Origin: Lichenicola sp964236105
Lineage (GTDB): Bacteria; Pseudomonadota; Alphaproteobacteria; Acetobacterales; Acetobacteraceae
Length of the DNA stretch: 64,000 nucleotides
Direction: 5' to 3'
NCBI GenBank assembly: GCA_964236105.1
Contig: CAXSBC010000012.1
Span: forward strand, 1-64,000
Shown: positions 24,942 through 33,608 of the stretch, piece after piece
Layout of the letters: each line of letters opens with the position of its first letter
Position numbering within the stretch: position 1 is the first letter of the stretch
Notes under the pieces: generated by a model
Database searches by the model: none
Told to the model about the DNA's origin: nothing
Seen by the model: only the letters and a program-made list of their open reading frames with translations
Made by a program: the position numbers and the translations under genes

Positions 24942-26867
24942 TCACATCTGCATGTGATCCATCACCGGCGGCGCAGGCAGGGCATGCTGCCTGATGTCGC
25001 CGATGTCCGCGCGGAGACGGAGCATGTCGCGGTCCGGCTGGCCGGTCGCCGGCAGGACCGCCCTGAGCCGTCCGTCGGCGTCGATCAGGAACTGGACGCC
25101 CGGAAGATCACGCGCGCCGATGCCGGCGACGACCGAATAGGCGGCCAGGATCGTCTGGTCGTCGACGATGCAGCGCGCGGCATCCGGACGCGCGGCCGGG
25201 TCGGCCGTCGCCTCGACCGTCACGACGCCGGCCTCCGGCAGCGCGGCCGCCCTGCCGATCACCAGCCGGACGATCCGGCCGCGCAGATCGGCCAGCGTCG
25301 TCTCCCGGCCGTCCGCGCAGGCTGCCTGGAACGACGGCGCCTGCACCTGCATCGGCCATGCTCCGGCGGATCGCCTGGCCAGACCCGCATTGCGCGCGCG
25401 GATGAAGTCGATCAGGGCCCAGCGATCGTCCGGCGTCAGCGCCTTCGCGAAGCCCGGCATGGCCATCCCGCCCAGCGGCGCCTCGATCCCGTGCGTCAGC
25501 CACCAGAACATCTCGCCGTCGGCGTGCATCCAGAGGTGGCCGGCGGTGAGATCGGCCGGCGGCACCGGCAGCCCCTGGGCGAGGGGGCCGTCGCCATGGC
25601 CGCCTGCGCCGTGACAGGCCGCGCAGTGCCCGGGATACAGCGCGTCGCCCCGCACGATGCTCGCCGCCGAGAATCCGGTCGGTGAGTGGAAGAAGCTGGT
25701 CGGCGTCGCCTCGACGAGCAGCAGGTCGAGATGCGGGACCGCCAGCACGCAGATCAGTGCCGCGACGGCCAGAGCCGCCGCGCGACGCCAGCGGCGCAGC
25801 ACAAGTCCCAGCCCCGCCAGCACCACCGCGCCGGCGATGGCAAGGCCCGCGACCTGGACCTCACGCAGGAAGCCCGCATCCTCGCGCACCGTGGTCAGGC
25901 TGAACTGCCGGCTGAACGGCCAGATCGCCTGGCTGTGCATGCCGGGCGGCAGGCTGCTCAGCACGCCTGCGGTCAGCAGCACCGCGAGGCCGAAGCCGCT
26001 CTGCACGCCGATGCTGGCAACCAGCCGGCGCCGGGCCGACTCCGGCGCCTGTCCCATCAGCGCCGGCGCCAGCCGATAGCGGTTGAGGCAGGCGAAGCCG
26101 AGCAGCACGCCGAAGATCAGCAGCTTGATGCAGGCCGTCCAGCCATAGGCGGTGCCGACCAGGGCCGGGATCGAGCCGACCAGGATCCAGGCCTGGAAGG
26201 CGGCGCTGACCGCCATCAGCCCGACGCACCACTTGCCGAGCACCGAGAAGGAGCGCGAGGCGGTGGCGCCGGCGCGGGGCGGGGTGATCCGCGCCGTGAG
26301 CAGCAGCGGCAGCAGCCCGCCGAGCCAGGCGCCGCCTGCCAGCAGGTGGACCGCGGCCGCCAGCAGCAGCAGGCTGAGACCGTCCTGCATCGACATGGCG
26401 TGGCCGTGTCCGGCCTGCAGCAGCAGCGCGCCGGTCGCCAGCACCAGCGAGAGCGTCCGCCGGTCCGCCTGGCTGCCGCTGCCGAGCGCCGATGCGGCCG
26501 CGGCCAGGGCCGCGGCCTGGAGCACCAGCAGGTGGCCGAACCGGGTCGAGGCCAAGACGCTCGGCACGGCGCGGAGCGCCTGCGCGGCGCCATCGGCGTC
26601 GGCCATCAGCCCGGACTGGATCGCCAGCCAGCCCAGGCCGGAAAGGCAGGCGACGATCAGGCTGACCCGGACCACCGCCAGCAGGCGCCGATCCAGCGCG
26701 GCCTGCGCCTCGGGCGGTGTTCGCGCGAAGGCGAGCGGCAGCACCCGCGTCCAGAACAGCAGGGTCCCGAACGTGGAGAACAGGGCCGCGTCGAACAGCC
26801 CGCGCGCTGCAACCAGGGGCAGCCCGCCGGTGATCTCGAAGCCCGGCACCGCCCCGTTCAGCATCAT
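24942..26867 (-). CDS. CopD-cytochrome c-redoxin-like fusion, copper handling membrane protein
   Basis: This is a 641-residue three-part protein. Residues 1-385 form about nine membrane helices with the CopD/PcoD pattern (HGHAMS near 154, HLLAGGAWLGGLLPLL near 174). Residues 400-495 are a class I cytochrome c domain: C415-A-A-C418-H419 binds haem and GGMAMPGF supplies a Met ligand. Residues 508-641 resemble a redoxin fold (QAPSFQAACADGRETTLADL) without a catalytic Cys pair, and the protein ends in MDHMQM, a possible copper-binding tail. The start overlaps the copC stop by 4 bases (26864-26867). It probably moves copper across the inner membrane, with an electron-transfer role added. Confidence 0.85.
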   Translation of the reverse strand: MMLNGAVPGFEITGGLPLVAARGLFDAALFSTFGTLLFWTRVLPLAFARTPPEAQAALDRRLLAVVRVSLIVACLSGLGWLAIQSGLMADADGAAQALRAVPSVLASTRFGHLLVLQAAALAAAASALGSGSQADRRTLSLVLATGALLLQAGHGHAMSMQDGLSLLLLAAAVHLLAGGAWLGGLLPLLLTARITPPRAGATASRSFSVLGKWCVGLMAVSAAFQAWILVGSIPALVGTAYGWTACIKLLIFGVLLGFACLNRYRLAPALMGQAPESARRRLVASIGVQSGFGLAVLLTAGVLSSLPPGMHSQAIWPFSRQFSLTTVREDAGFLREVQVAGLAIAGAVVLAGLGLVLRRWRRAAALAVAALICVLAVPHLDLLLVEATPTSFFHSPTGFSAASIVRGDALYPGHCAACHGAGGHGDGPLAQGLPVPPADLTAGHLWMHADGEMFWWLTHGIEAPLGGMAMPGFAKALTPDDRWALIDFIRARNAGLARRSAGAWPMQVQAPSFQAACADGRETTLADLRGRIVRLVIGRAAALPEAGVVTVEATADPAARPDAARCIVDDQTILAAYSVVAGIGARDLPGVQFLIDADGRLRAVLPATGQPDRDMLRLRADIGDIRQHALPAPPVMDHMQM

Positions 26868-27235
26868 CGGGGCGCGACGGTGAAGGCGAACGTCCCCTGG
26901 GTGCGATGGGTGTCGGTGGCGATGGCGTGCCAGCTCACCGTGTAGCGGCCGGGTAACAGCGGCTTCAGCCCGATCGCGAGATGCGTGTCGCCCGCTTCCA
27001 GGTGCACCGTTCCGTCATCGACCCGCGCGCCGTGCGCGTCCGTCACCCTGATGCTGCTGAAGCTCGGCTCCACGCCTTCGGTGAAGTCGATCCGGACCTC
27101 GGCGGGCGCGGTCGTGATCGTGCTGCCGACGGCGGGCGTCGCGGTCTTCAGGAACGCGTGCGCGGAGGCTGCGGCAGGTGCTGCGGTGACGGCGACGATG
27201 CACAGGAGTGCGGCCGCCGCGGGACGGTTGGTCAT
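26864..27235 (-). CDS. copC: CopC-like periplasmic copper-binding protein
   Basis: This is a 123-residue protein. A signal peptide ends at ASA|HAF, placing His26 at the mature N-terminus, the copper ligand typical of CopC. The beta-sandwich motifs follow (STITTAPAEVRIDFTEGVEP, RYTVSWHAIATDTHRTQGTF), including a late His pair that fits the Cu(II) site. It should deliver copper to the CopD protein encoded next, to which it is translationally coupled. The start at 27235 follows a GAGGA ribosome-binding site and lies 24 bases after the upstream gene. Confidence 0.92.
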   Translation of the reverse strand: MTNRPAAAALLCIVAVTAAPAAASAHAFLKTATPAVGSTITTAPAEVRIDFTEGVEPSFSSIRVTDAHGARVDDGTVHLEAGDTHLAIGLKPLLPGRYTVSWHAIATDTHRTQGTFAFTVAPR

Positions 27236-27259
27236 GCTGATATCCTCGGGATGCGGGGG

Positions 27260-28240
27260 TCAGTTGAAGATCGGCTTGCCGAGCGTGTGCGGCAGCAGGT
27301 CGTCGAGAAAGAAATGCACCAGGGCGACCGCGCCGACGGTGGTGCCGGCCGCCTTGTTGGCGGGGATCAGCGCCTCGACGCCGACCTCGCCCCACTGCGC
27401 GAGATAGATCGCGCCGGGTGCGACGGTCCACGTCGTGCCCTGGCTGCTGGGCGAGGAGGCGGGCGACCCCCAGCCCACCTCGACGATCGGGATCAGGTTG
27501 GCGAGGAACCCCGGCAGCCCGTAATCGTGCACCTGGCTCTGCAGATAGGGGATGCTGTACTGGACCGACAACGAGCCGGACCAGGCATTGTTGTTGCCGG
27601 TGTTGAACTGGCTGATGACGCCCTCTCCGGACGCCGCGTTGGCGCCGGCGAGGGCGCTTGCCTGGGGCGCGAACGTCTTCAACCCCTTGTCGGCGATCGT
27701 GTAGGAGAGCTCGCCGGTCACCGCGAACGGCCTCAGGATGCTCGCCGGCAGATCGCCCAGGCCCTTGCCGAAATACAGGTTCGGCGTGGTCGAGCCGTAA
27801 TGGTCGGCGCCGATATGGTCGGTGCCGGAGCCGCCGATCTCGCGGGTGATGCCGAGCGAGACCACGAGCTCGTGCGGCGCGTTGGTGATCGCCTGCCACT
27901 TGCCGGTGATGAACAGGTTCTCGAAGCCGGCCTGCGTCTTCGAGCCGTTGGTCTGGATCACGTCGTAGCCGTCATTGAGGATCAGCGCCGTGGTGGGCGT
28001 GATCGTCTTGTCGAACTCGACGCCGAAATCGTACTCGTGGCTCGGTCCGGTGCCGCCATCGGCGCCGCCGCGCGAGTAGTTGAACGCTGGCGCCGACACC
28101 TCGTCGCCGACGCCGGGGTCGTCAAAGGTGAGGGTGACGGGAAACACGCGTGCCCCGGCGACGACATGCGCCTGCACGGTGGCGGACGCAGCCAGCAGGC
28201 CGGCATACCCGAGGGTAGCGGCAGCAAGACGCCTTTTCAT
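27260..28240 (-). CDS. Secreted/outer-membrane beta-barrel-like protein, copper cluster
   Basis: This is a 326-residue protein. A signal peptide of about 24 residues (MKRRLAAATLGYAGLLAASA) is followed by a mature chain of alternating, aromatic-rich strands (SHEYDFGVEFDKTITPTT, ELVVSLGITREIGG, VQYSIPYLQSQVHDYG) with no hydrophobic helix, ending in KPIFN. This looks like an outer-membrane barrel or porin-like protein. I cannot place it in a named family. It lies in a four-gene minus-strand run with a DUF2946 protein upstream and copC-copD downstream, suggesting a role in metal passage across or sensing at the outer membrane. Confidence 0.75.
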   Translation of the reverse strand: MKRRLAAATLGYAGLLAASATVQAHVVAGARVFPVTLTFDDPGVGDEVSAPAFNYSRGGADGGTGPSHEYDFGVEFDKTITPTTALILNDGYDVIQTNGSKTQAGFENLFITGKWQAITNAPHELVVSLGITREIGGSGTDHIGADHYGSTTPNLYFGKGLGDLPASILRPFAVTGELSYTIADKGLKTFAPQASALAGANAASGEGVISQFNTGNNNAWSGSLSVQYSIPYLQSQVHDYGLPGFLANLIPIVEVGWGSPASSPSSQGTTWTVAPGAIYLAQWGEVGVEALIPANKAAGTTVGAVALVHFFLDDLLPHTLGKPIFN

Positions 28241-28306
28241 TGATCGGTCCTGGCGGGAGAAAAGCCGATGGCGCCCGCATGTGGTGCGGGCGCCGGATCA
28301 CGGTTC

Positions 28307-28708
28307 TCAGGCCAGGCTGGGCGGACCTCGCGCGCGCTGGGTCCATCGGACGGCGCTCGGCGGCGCGCGGGCCGGCGGCAGGGTCGTCATCCGGCCCCTG
28401 GTCGGCAGGCGTGCCGGCGGCATGGTGACGGTCGGGGTCAGGATGGCCGCGGGCAGCTCCAGGGCCATCTCGAGCGGGCAGCACGTCTCCGGGCCCGGGT
28501 GCTGCCGCTGATGATGCGGCGGCGTCCGGGCGGACGCACCACTCCCGCAGAGCACCATCGCCGCACGGAGCGCGACCAGGGGTCTGGCGTCCGCCCGGTC
28601 CGGCAGCACCAGCGATCCGAGCACGATCTGGCTGACGAGCGCCACGATCGCCAGCACCGCCCGCAGGGCAGGAACCGTGAATCGGCCCGGGGTGGAAACG
28701 ACGGACAT
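28307..28708 (-). CDS. DUF2946-like small protein
   Basis: This is a 133-residue protein with one N-terminal hydrophobic segment (about residues 14-37), a Cys near residue 54 in MVLCGSG, a CC pair in ETCCPLEMALE, several His residues and a final ARGPPSLA. This pattern, and the position next to copper genes, matches DUF2946 proteins, which often accompany TonB receptors or copper carriers. The function is unknown; metal binding through Cys and His is an inference. It is the first gene of the DUF2946-OMP-copC-copD run and is divergent from the SCO1-like gene. Confidence 0.65.
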   Translation of the reverse strand: MSVVSTPGRFTVPALRAVLAIVALVSQIVLGSLVLPDRADARPLVALRAAMVLCGSGASARTPPHHQRQHPGPETCCPLEMALELPAAILTPTVTMPPARLPTRGRMTTLPPARAPPSAVRWTQRARGPPSLA

Positions 28709-28769
28709 CCCTGCCAGATTAGCAGGTCGTGTCGGCTCGCCAAGCCTTTGTCAGATGACCGGACGCGCG

Positions 28770-28786
28770 ATGCTGTAGTACAGCAT
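28770..28786. promoter_or_regulatory. 17-bp dyad, candidate operator in divergent copper promoter region
   Basis: ATGCTGT and ACAGCAT flank a 3-base centre, forming a perfect 7-bp inverted repeat. It lies in the 143-base gap between the divergent DUF2946 and SCO1-like genes, 66 bases before the SCO1 start. A dimeric regulator acting on both units is plausible; which one is unknown. Confidence 0.4.
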
Positions 28787-28851
28787 GCGGATCGACAGGG
28801 TGAGCGGCGCCTCCGGCAACCGGGGACATCGGGCGACAAGGAGCGATCGGC

Positions 28852-29487
28852 GTGGCCAGGCGGGAGGATCGGCGCCGCGAGGCGATCAGGCGGCGCGACC
28901 GCCGCGGACTTCTCGCCGTCGTCGCCGGCGTGGGCCTTCTGCTTGCCTGTGCCGCCGGATACCGGGCTCTGCTCGGACCGGGGCCGTCGGTCGCGGTCGG
29001 CGGTCCGTTCACTCTCGTCGACAGCCAGGGACGCACACGCAGCGACGGCAGCTTCCGCGGCCGCTACCTGCTGATCTTCTTCGGCTACACCGGCTGCGCA
29101 GACGTGTGTCCGCAGACCCTGACCGAGATGTCCGAGGCGCTCGGCCGGATCGATCCGGAGGCCAGGCGGATCCAGCCGCTGTTCATCACGGTGGACCCCG
29201 AGCACGACACGCTGCAGCGCCTGCACCAGTATACCCAGGCCTTCTCGCCCAACCTGATCGGCCTGACCGGAACCGCAGCGCAGCTCGGCGAGGTCGAGCG
29301 CCGGTTCCATGTCGTGGTCGAGCCGGACGCCAGCGGCGGCAAGCAGGATCTCGACCACAGCGCCGTGATCTACCTGCTCGGGCCGGACGGCAGCTTCATC
29401 GCGCCGATCCCGGCGGACACCGACAGGACGGCGCTGCAGGTCGCCCTGCGCCGCTATTTGCCCCCGTCGGCCGTCGGCCGCAGCTGA
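28852..29487 (+). CDS. SCO1/SenC family copper chaperone
   Basis: This is a 211-residue membrane-anchored protein. A basic N-terminus and one helix (about 19-37) are followed by a thioredoxin fold with the copper motif C82-x3-C86 (GCADVCPQT) and the distant ligand H169 (DLDHSAVIYLL). SCO proteins deliver copper to the CuA site of cytochrome c oxidase or act as thiol reductases in the periplasm. The GTG start at 28852 leaves a charged cytoplasmic tail of 18 residues. It is transcribed divergently from the CopC/CopD run, so both sides of the locus concern copper. Confidence 0.93.
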   Translation: MARREDRRREAIRRRDRRGLLAVVAGVGLLLACAAGYRALLGPGPSVAVGGPFTLVDSQGRTRSDGSFRGRYLLIFFGYTGCADVCPQTLTEMSEALGRIDPEARRIQPLFITVDPEHDTLQRLHQYTQAFSPNLIGLTGTAAQLGEVERRFHVVVEPDASGGKQDLDHSAVIYLLGPDGSFIAPIPADTDRTALQVALRRYLPPSAVGRS

Positions 29488-29514
29488 GGTCGCCGGCAGC
29501 CCGACCGGGAGGCC

Positions 29515-30897
29515 CTAGCCGATCCTGGTCCAGACGGTCTGCGCGTTGACGAACTCGCGGATGCCGAAATGCGAGAGCTCGCGGCCGTAGCCGCTGTTCT
29601 TCACGCCGCCGACCGGGGTGCGCGGGTTGGATGCCGTGAAGCCGTTGATGAACACCCCACCTGCCTCGATGCGGCGGGCGAGCCGTTGCGCCCGGGCGAT
29701 GTCGGCGGTCCACAGGTTGCTGCTCAGCCCGTACTCGCTGGTGTTGGCGAGCGCGATCGCATGCGCCTCGTCGCGCGCCACGACCAGGGCGGCAACGGGG
29801 CCGAACACCTCCTCGTCGAACGCGGCCATGCCGGGCGTCACGTCGCCCAGCACCGTGGGCTCGTAGAAGAAGCCCGGCCCCTCCACCATGTGGCCGCCCG
29901 CCAGCAGGCGGGCGCCGGCCTGGAGCGAGCGCGTCACCTGGTCGTGCACGCCGCGGCGCAGGTCGTCGCGCGCGATCGGGCCGATGGTGGTGGCCTCGTC
30001 GGTCGGATCGCCGGCCCTGACCTCGCGCACCGCCTCCAGGAAGCGCGCGGTGAAGCGCTCGGCGATGGGGGCCTCGAGGATCAGCCGCTTGGCCGCGAGG
30101 CAGACCTGTCCGGCATTGGCGAAGCGCCCGGTGACAGCCGACGTCACCGCCCGCTCGATGTCGGCGTCGGCGAGCACGATGAACGGATCGATGCCGCCCA
30201 GCTCCAGCACCGACTTCTTGAGGTGCCTGCCCGCGATCGCCGCCACCGCGGAGCCGGCCCGCATGCTGCCGGTGAGCGTGACGCCGGCGATGCGCCGGTC
30301 GCCGATCACCGCCTCGATGGCGTCGGTGTCGACGTTGAGCACCGAGAACGCGCCGCGCGGCAGGCCGGCCTGCTCCCACATGTCGCGCATCAGGAAGGCG
30401 CAGCGCATGACGTTGGGAGAATGCTTCAGCATGAAGCCGTTGCCCGACAGCATGATCGGCACGGCGGCACGGATCGTCTGCCAGATCGGCAGGTTCCAGG
30501 GCATGATGCCGAGGATGGTGCCGATCGGGAGGTAGGAGACGTGCACCCGGTCCGGTCCGTCGAGGCTCACCGGCTCGTCGGCCAGCATCGCCGGACCATG
30601 CTCGGCGTACCATGCCGCCGTGGCGGCGCATTTCTCGATCTCCGCGCGCGCCTCGCGCAGCGTCTTGCCCATCTCGCGGGTGATGACCGGCGCCACCTCG
30701 TCCACCTGTCCGCGCAGCGTGTCGGCCAGCCGCGCATAGACCGCCGCGCGCTGCTCGACGGGGGTGGCGCGCCACTCGCGGAAGGCGGCGTCGGCGCGGG
30801 CGAGCAGCTGCTCGGTTTCGTCCCTGGTCTGGAACGCGAAGCGCTCGATCTCCTCGCCGGTGGCGGGATTGCGCGAGATGGCGGCGTCGTCGGTCAT
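29515..30897 (-). CDS. NAD(P)-dependent aldehyde dehydrogenase (succinate-semialdehyde type)
   Basis: This is a 460-residue protein. General base E232 lies in LELGGIDPFIVL and the nucleophile C266 in NAGQVCLAAKR. The cofactor region MPWNLPIWQ and the C-terminal NSGYGRELSHFGIREF are characteristic. The spacing and motif details resemble succinate-semialdehyde dehydrogenase (GabD/Sad-like), but the exact aldehyde cannot be read from sequence. The start is placed at MTDDAAISRNPATGE, which follows a CAGGAGA ribosome-binding site. The frame is open further upstream without homology. It converges with the SCO1-like gene; the next gene upstream is divergent. Confidence 0.93.
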   Translation of the reverse strand: MTDDAAISRNPATGEEIERFAFQTRDETEQLLARADAAFREWRATPVEQRAAVYARLADTLRGQVDEVAPVITREMGKTLREARAEIEKCAATAAWYAEHGPAMLADEPVSLDGPDRVHVSYLPIGTILGIMPWNLPIWQTIRAAVPIMLSGNGFMLKHSPNVMRCAFLMRDMWEQAGLPRGAFSVLNVDTDAIEAVIGDRRIAGVTLTGSMRAGSAVAAIAGRHLKKSVLELGGIDPFIVLADADIERAVTSAVTGRFANAGQVCLAAKRLILEAPIAERFTARFLEAVREVRAGDPTDEATTIGPIARDDLRRGVHDQVTRSLQAGARLLAGGHMVEGPGFFYEPTVLGDVTPGMAAFDEEVFGPVAALVVARDEAHAIALANTSEYGLSSNLWTADIARAQRLARRIEAGGVFINGFTASNPRTPVGGVKNSGYGRELSHFGIREFVNAQTVWTRIG

Positions 30898-31116
30898 GTC
30901 GGGGATCTCCTGTCGGGTCGCGCCGGGCGCCCCCTCGGTCCGGCCGCCGACCGGCGGCTGCGGCGCCGCTCCTGCAACGAGGCAGGTGGGGACAAGGTGC
31001 CGTGAGACGAGCGCCCGTGGCCCTGGCATGCAGGCGATGCGGGACTTCCCCGAGCCTCGCATGGAAGCGGCTGCGTTGCGCGGCTACATGCGGGCGTCAT
31101 CCCTGCGAGGACGGTC

Positions 31117-32040
31117 ATGCCTGCGACGCCCAAGCCCTTGCTGCCGCTGTTCCTGGACCTCGATGGCCGCCACGCCCTGGTGCTGGGCGACGGCGAGGCG
31201 GCGGAGCGGCGGGTGGCCACCCTGCAGAGCTGCGGCGCCCTGGTCCGGCAGGTCCCGGACACGTTCGAGCCGTCGATGCTGGACGGCTGCACGATAGCGG
31301 TCGGCGCCGAGGCCCCGGACGAGGCGCTGCTGGCGATGACGCAGGAGGCGCGGCGGCGCGGCATCCCGTTCAACGTGGTCGACCGGCCGGCGCTGTCCGG
31401 CTACGCCACGCCGGCGGTGGTGTCGCGGGCGCCGCTGCAGATCGCGATCTCGTCCGGGGGGGCGGCTCCGGTGCTGGCCCGGCTGCTGCGGGCCCGGATC
31501 GAGGCGCTGGTGCCGCCGGCGTTCGGCAGGCTGGCCGCACTCGCCGACCGCATGCAGGCCGAGACCCGCCGCCGCCTGCCCGACGTGCTCAGGCGGCGGC
31601 GGATGCTCGAGGCAGCGCTCGGCGGACGGCCGGCCGAGCTCATGCTCGCCGGCCGCGAGGACGACGCCGAGGCCGCCTACCGCGAGGCGCTGGCGGCTGC
31701 CGAGCAGGCATCCGGGCGTCCCGAGCAGGGCATCGTGTATCTGGTCGATCCCGGGCCGGGCGAGAGCGACCTCGTGACCCTCAGGGCGCTGCGGCTGCTG
31801 GGGGAGGCGGATGTGGTGGTGCACGAGGCGTCGGAGAGTGCGGGGGTGCTGGAGCTCGCCCGGCGGGATGCCTCGCGCCTGCTGGTGACGCAAGGCGACG
31901 CGGTGGCGCGGCTGGGCGCGCTGGCGGCGGGGGGCGCCAAGCTGGTCCGGCTGTCGCCGCGTCCGGGCGAGGCGGCCGCGCTGCGGGCCGCCGGTCACGT
32001 CTGCGTCGAGGTGCCGGGCGTTCGCGGTGCCGTGGATTGA
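31117..32040 (+). CDS. Siroheme synthase, precorrin-2 dehydrogenase/ferrochelatase with truncated SUMT domain
   Basis: This is a 307-residue protein. Residues 10-205 match the N-terminal CysG/Met8 module: LVLGDGEAAERRVATLQ binds NAD, FNVVDRP and ISSGGAAPVLARLLR follow, then a dimerisation helix. Residues 208-307 begin like the SUMT methyltransferase (GIVYLVDPGPGESDLVTLRALRLLGEAD) but lack the middle and end of that domain. Full CysG is about 460 residues, so SAM-dependent uroporphyrinogen methylation is unlikely here. The protein should oxidise precorrin-2 and insert iron for sulfite or nitrite reductase. The closely following MoaB gene is probably co-transcribed. Confidence 0.88.
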   Translation: MPATPKPLLPLFLDLDGRHALVLGDGEAAERRVATLQSCGALVRQVPDTFEPSMLDGCTIAVGAEAPDEALLAMTQEARRRGIPFNVVDRPALSGYATPAVVSRAPLQIAISSGGAAPVLARLLRARIEALVPPAFGRLAALADRMQAETRRRLPDVLRRRRMLEAALGGRPAELMLAGREDDAEAAYREALAAAEQASGRPEQGIVYLVDPGPGESDLVTLRALRLLGEADVVVHEASESAGVLELARRDASRLLVTQGDAVARLGALAAGGAKLVRLSPRPGEAAALRAAGHVCVEVPGVRGAVD

Positions 32041-32073
32041 CGTGCGGCGCGCTGCGTTGCTGATGTCGTCGCC

Positions 32074-32610
32074 ATGTCACGTCTTGATCCCGCCCGCCCC
32101 TTCCTGCCCGTCCGCATCGCCGTGCTGACGATCTCCGACACCCGCACCAGCGCCAACGATACGTCCGGCGACATCCTGGCCGCCCGCGTGTCCGCCGCCG
32201 GCCATGTGCTGGCCGACCGGGCGATCGAGCCGGACGAGGCCGGGCGGATCGCCGAGCGCCTGCGCGGCTGGATCGCCGACCCGGAGGTGGATGTGGTGAT
32301 CAGCACCGGCGGCACCGGCGTGACCGGTCGCGACGTGACGCCGGAGGCGTTCGACCGGGTGGTCGAGAAGAAGATCGAGGGGTTCGGCGAGCTGTTCCGG
32401 ATGCTGAGCTACGCCAAGATCGGCACCTCGACGATCCAGTCGCGCGCGATCGCCGGCGTCGCCAACGGCACCTACCTGTTCGCGCTGCCCGGCAGCACCG
32501 GCGCGGTCAAGGATGGCTGGGACGACATCCTGGTCTGGCAGCTCGACAGCCGCCACAGCCCCTGCAACTTCGTCGAGCTGATGCCCCGCCTAAAGGAACA
32601 CCTGCGCTGA
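32074..32610 (+). CDS. moaB: MoaB/Mog-family molybdenum cofactor protein
   Basis: This is a 178-residue protein. The MoCF-binding fold is clear: RIAVLTISDTRTSANDTSGD at the N-terminus, then DVVISTGGTGVTGRDVTPEA, which binds molybdopterin, and FALPGSTGAVKDGWDDIL. Such proteins adenylylate molybdopterin or a closely related step. It lies 33 bases after the siroheme synthase, with no obvious terminator between them. The stop is followed by a palindromic repeat shared with two other convergent junctions. Confidence 0.94.
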   Translation: MSRLDPARPFLPVRIAVLTISDTRTSANDTSGDILAARVSAAGHVLADRAIEPDEAGRIAERLRGWIADPEVDVVISTGGTGVTGRDVTPEAFDRVVEKKIEGFGELFRMLSYAKIGTSTIQSRAIAGVANGTYLFALPGSTGAVKDGWDDILVWQLDSRHSPCNFVELMPRLKEHLR

Positions 32611-32650
32611 ATCGCGGATTCCAAAGGCGCCGCCTTTGGCGGGGTCCCCT
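32611..32650 (-). repeat. Palindromic intergenic repeat, copy 2 (inverted, single hairpin)
   Basis: The hairpin CCAAAGGC-GCC-GCCTTTGG lies at 32621-32639, exactly between the convergent moaB and GNAT stops. Read on the minus strand, the flanks (ACCCCGCC before the hairpin, AATCCGC after it) match those of the copies at 11155 and 37265. Confidence 0.7.
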
Positions 32651-33106
32651 TCACAGCCAGCGCTGAAGATACCGCACCGTCTTGCCGCCGTCCTGCCATG
32701 TGGCGCGTCCGACCTCGGCGAACCCCATCCGTGCATGGAACGCGTCCGAGCCCGGATTGGGCGGATCGAGATTGACCTCGCACAGGATGCGGTCGTGTCC
32801 CGCCGCGGCCGCGCGCGCGAACAGGTCGCGATACAGCCGCGAGGCGTGCCCCAGCCCGCGCGACTGCGGCGCCGTGACGATCCGGTCGACATAGACGAAG
32901 CGGGCATGGCGGGCGCGCAGCCAGAGGAAGTTGGGGCTGTCGTAGTCGGCTGTCTGGTCGAAGGCGATCAGGAAGGCGTCGAGCTCGCCGATCGCCGCCA
33001 CATGGAAGGCCGTCGCCAGCATGTGGCGGAGGCGGGCCGCGTCGAGCAGCGAGGTCTGCTCGGCATGGACATTGTTCAGCGCCAGCAGCGTGTCCGGATT
33101 GACCAT
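32651..33106 (-). CDS. GNAT family N-acetyltransferase
   Basis: This is a 151-residue protein. The acetyl-CoA binding region is VDRIVTAPQSRGLGHASRLY, close to the RxxGxG/A motif, followed by a beta bulge and the C-terminal FHARMGFAEVGR. The acceptor is unknown. It is convergent with moaB and divergent from the cyanase gene, so it is probably a single-gene unit. The ATG at 33106 gives the expected length for the family. Confidence 0.87.
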   Translation of the reverse strand: MVNPDTLLALNNVHAEQTSLLDAARLRHMLATAFHVAAIGELDAFLIAFDQTADYDSPNFLWLRARHARFVYVDRIVTAPQSRGLGHASRLYRDLFARAAAAGHDRILCEVNLDPPNPGSDAFHARMGFAEVGRATWQDGGKTVRYLQRWL

Positions 33107-33153
33107 CGGCGAGCCGCCTCGTTCTATCGGTCACAGCAGGAGGGCAGGACCCC

Positions 33154-33603
33154 ATGACCACACGCCTGGAACTGACCGAGAAGATCGTCCGGATCAAGCT
33201 CGAGCAGGAGCTGAGCTGGGCCGAGCTGGCCGAGCTTGCGGACGATCTGTCGAAGGAATTCGTCACCGCGGGCCTGCTCGGGCAGATGACGCTGCCAAAG
33301 CAGGCGGCGGAGGCGATCGGCGACCGGCTCGGCCTCGACCCCTACGAGATCAGGCTGCTGCAGGTGCCGCCGTATCGCGGCTCGCTGCCGACCGCGGTGC
33401 CGACCGATCCGCTGATCTACCGCTTCTACGAGCTGGTCTCGGTCTATGGCACCACCTTCAAGGCGCTGATCCACGAGGAGTTCGGCGACGGGATCATGAG
33501 CGCCATCGACTTCCGCATGGACCTGCAGCGCGAGCCGAACAACGCCGGCGACCGCGTCGCCATCACGATGAGCGGCAAGTTCCTGCCCTACAAACCCTAC
33601 TGA
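33154..33603 (+). CDS. cynS: Cyanate hydratase (cyanase)
   Basis: This is a 149-residue enzyme that converts cyanate and bicarbonate to ammonia and carbon dioxide, forming a decamer in the cytoplasm. The catalytic residues correspond to R90, E93 and S116 in IYRFYELVSVYGTTFKALIHEE and GDGIMSAIDF; the E. coli numbering is six higher. An N-terminal helix-turn-helix-like domain (residues 5-75) is complete. A GAGGG ribosome-binding site precedes the ATG. The gene stands alone, without the cynR/cynT neighbours of E. coli, and is followed closely by a POTRA-like secreted protein. Confidence 0.96.
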   Translation: MTTRLELTEKIVRIKLEQELSWAELAELADDLSKEFVTAGLLGQMTLPKQAAEAIGDRLGLDPYEIRLLQVPPYRGSLPTAVPTDPLIYRFYELVSVYGTTFKALIHEEFGDGIMSAIDFRMDLQREPNNAGDRVAITMSGKFLPYKPY

Positions 33604-33608
33604 CGAGG

